Source of the DNA: Paracoccaceae bacterium
GTDB lineage: Bacteria; Pseudomonadota; Alphaproteobacteria; Rhodobacterales; Rhodobacteraceae
DNA: 6,497 nucleotides
Reading direction: 5' to 3'
NCBI GenBank assembly: GCA_029881635.1
Contig: JAOUMG010000118.1
Location: 1-6,497 of the forward strand
Of the stretch, positions 5,972-6,497 are shown one piece after another. The position numbers and the translations under genes are program-made. How positions within the stretch are numbered: the stretch's first letter is position 1; each line of letters begins with the position of its first letter. Under the pieces are notes generated by a model that was not told where the DNA came from, made no database searches, and saw nothing but the letters and a program-made list of their open reading frames with translations.

Positions 5972-6497
5972 GTGATTTCGCAATTCACAGGTGCACTGGT
6001 GCGCGCCCTGCTGGTTATGGTGTTGATCGCAACGCCGTCCCTGATGTTGACTGGCGTAACCAATGACACGACGCAGATCGTCGCCCTTGTGGCGCTCTTC
6101 GCCGCGGCGTTGACCTTTTTCGAATACGCCTCAACCTATCCCGGACTGGTAGAATTTCGTGATGCCCCACCGTTCAACCGGCTGAGGTTTCTGTCTCTTT
6201 TCGCCACGATTCTGCTTTTGTCTGCCATTGTACGCGGTCAGACCGAGCCCACGACCCTGACCAACTTTATCGAAGTGCTGGGCAACAAACTGGGTGAATC
6301 CATTGATGTCCCTTACAGCCCCGTACGGCTGGTGGTGCTGATGCTGCCCGACACCATGAGCCTGGAACACCTCATTCTGGTGCGCACCGCTGCAGGCATC
6401 AGTTATATGATTTCACTCCTGACTTTGGTCGTCTTCGTTATCTCGATGCGGCTCATTGGTTGGCCCACCCGTATGGGGTCGTTCAACGTCTGGATCA
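5972..6497 (+). CDS. Unidentified membrane protein (N-terminal part)
   Basis: The frame starts at GTG 5972, the first start after an in-frame TGA at 5957, and runs off the right edge with 175 codons visible. GAGGGA (5958-5963) eight bases upstream is a good ribosome binding site. The protein opens ISQFTGALVRALLVMVLIAT. Hydrophobic segments lie at about residues 8-28, 35-52, 71-88 and 138-163. A short conserved-looking stretch, VEFRDAPPFNRLRF (about 60-73), sits between the second and third. Between the third and fourth lies a soluble stretch of about 50 residues (RGQTEPTTLTNFIEVLGNKLG onward, including SPVRLVVLMLPD). I do not recognise a named family; it reads as an alphaproteobacterial conserved hypothetical membrane protein. 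No promoter was identified with confidence. It follows the leuD terminator, so it is probably transcribed separately. Confidence 0.8.
   Translation, partial: MISQFTGALVRALLVMVLIATPSLMLTGVTNDTTQIVALVALFAAALTFFEYASTYPGLVEFRDAPPFNRLRFLSLFATILLLSAIVRGQTEPTTLTNFIEVLGNKLGESIDVPYSPVRLVVLMLPDTMSLEHLILVRTAAGISYMISLLTLVVFVISMRLIGWPTRMGSFNVWI

Noticed and set aside
5803..6069. 88-codon minus-strand frame overlapping the spacer and the last gene
   Set aside because: It runs across the GTG start and first membrane segment of the plus-strand membrane protein, which has a better start and composition.

Overview
The window looks like chromosomal DNA of an alphaproteobacterium, most likely of the Rhodobacteraceae/Roseobacter group. 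The basis is family-level protein resemblance (RsfS, RlmH, LeuC, LeuD), moderately GC-rich coding DNA, and housekeeping genes separated by short spacers. No database search was possible, so the placement is an inference. No mobile element, phage gene, CRISPR array, tRNA or rRNA was seen.

Layout: positions 1-1996 are minus-strand. Read in the direction of transcription, this block holds a MscS-family mechanosensitive channel (1996-650), then rsfS (465-94), then the first 27 codons of rlmH (81-1, running off the left edge). RsfS and RlmH both act on the large ribosomal subunit and are commonly adjacent in bacteria. A sigma70-like promoter lies between the channel gene and rsfS. The rsfS leader holds a strong Shine-Dalgarno sequence, a 19-codon reading frame whose stop overlaps the rsfS start, and a 7-bp hairpin.

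A divergent gap of 361 bp (1997-2357) separates the channel gene from leuC. Positions 2358-5694 hold leuC and leuD, the two subunits of 3-isopropylmalate isomerase (leucine synthesis), both on the plus strand. Unlike the usual adjacent arrangement, they are separated by a 12-helix major facilitator transporter gene on the opposite strand (3766-4989). leuC and the transporter gene converge with only 4 bp between their stop codons, and a 19-bp stem-loop sits across that junction. A clear intrinsic terminator follows leuD at 5718-5746.

The right end holds a possible 36-codon small gene (5857-5967) and the start of an unidentified membrane protein (5972 to the edge).

Overall this is a mostly ordinary core region. 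The points worth a second look are the rsfS leader, the split leuCD pair with its convergent stem-loop, and the small frame before the last gene. I see no convincing sign of a new multi-gene system.
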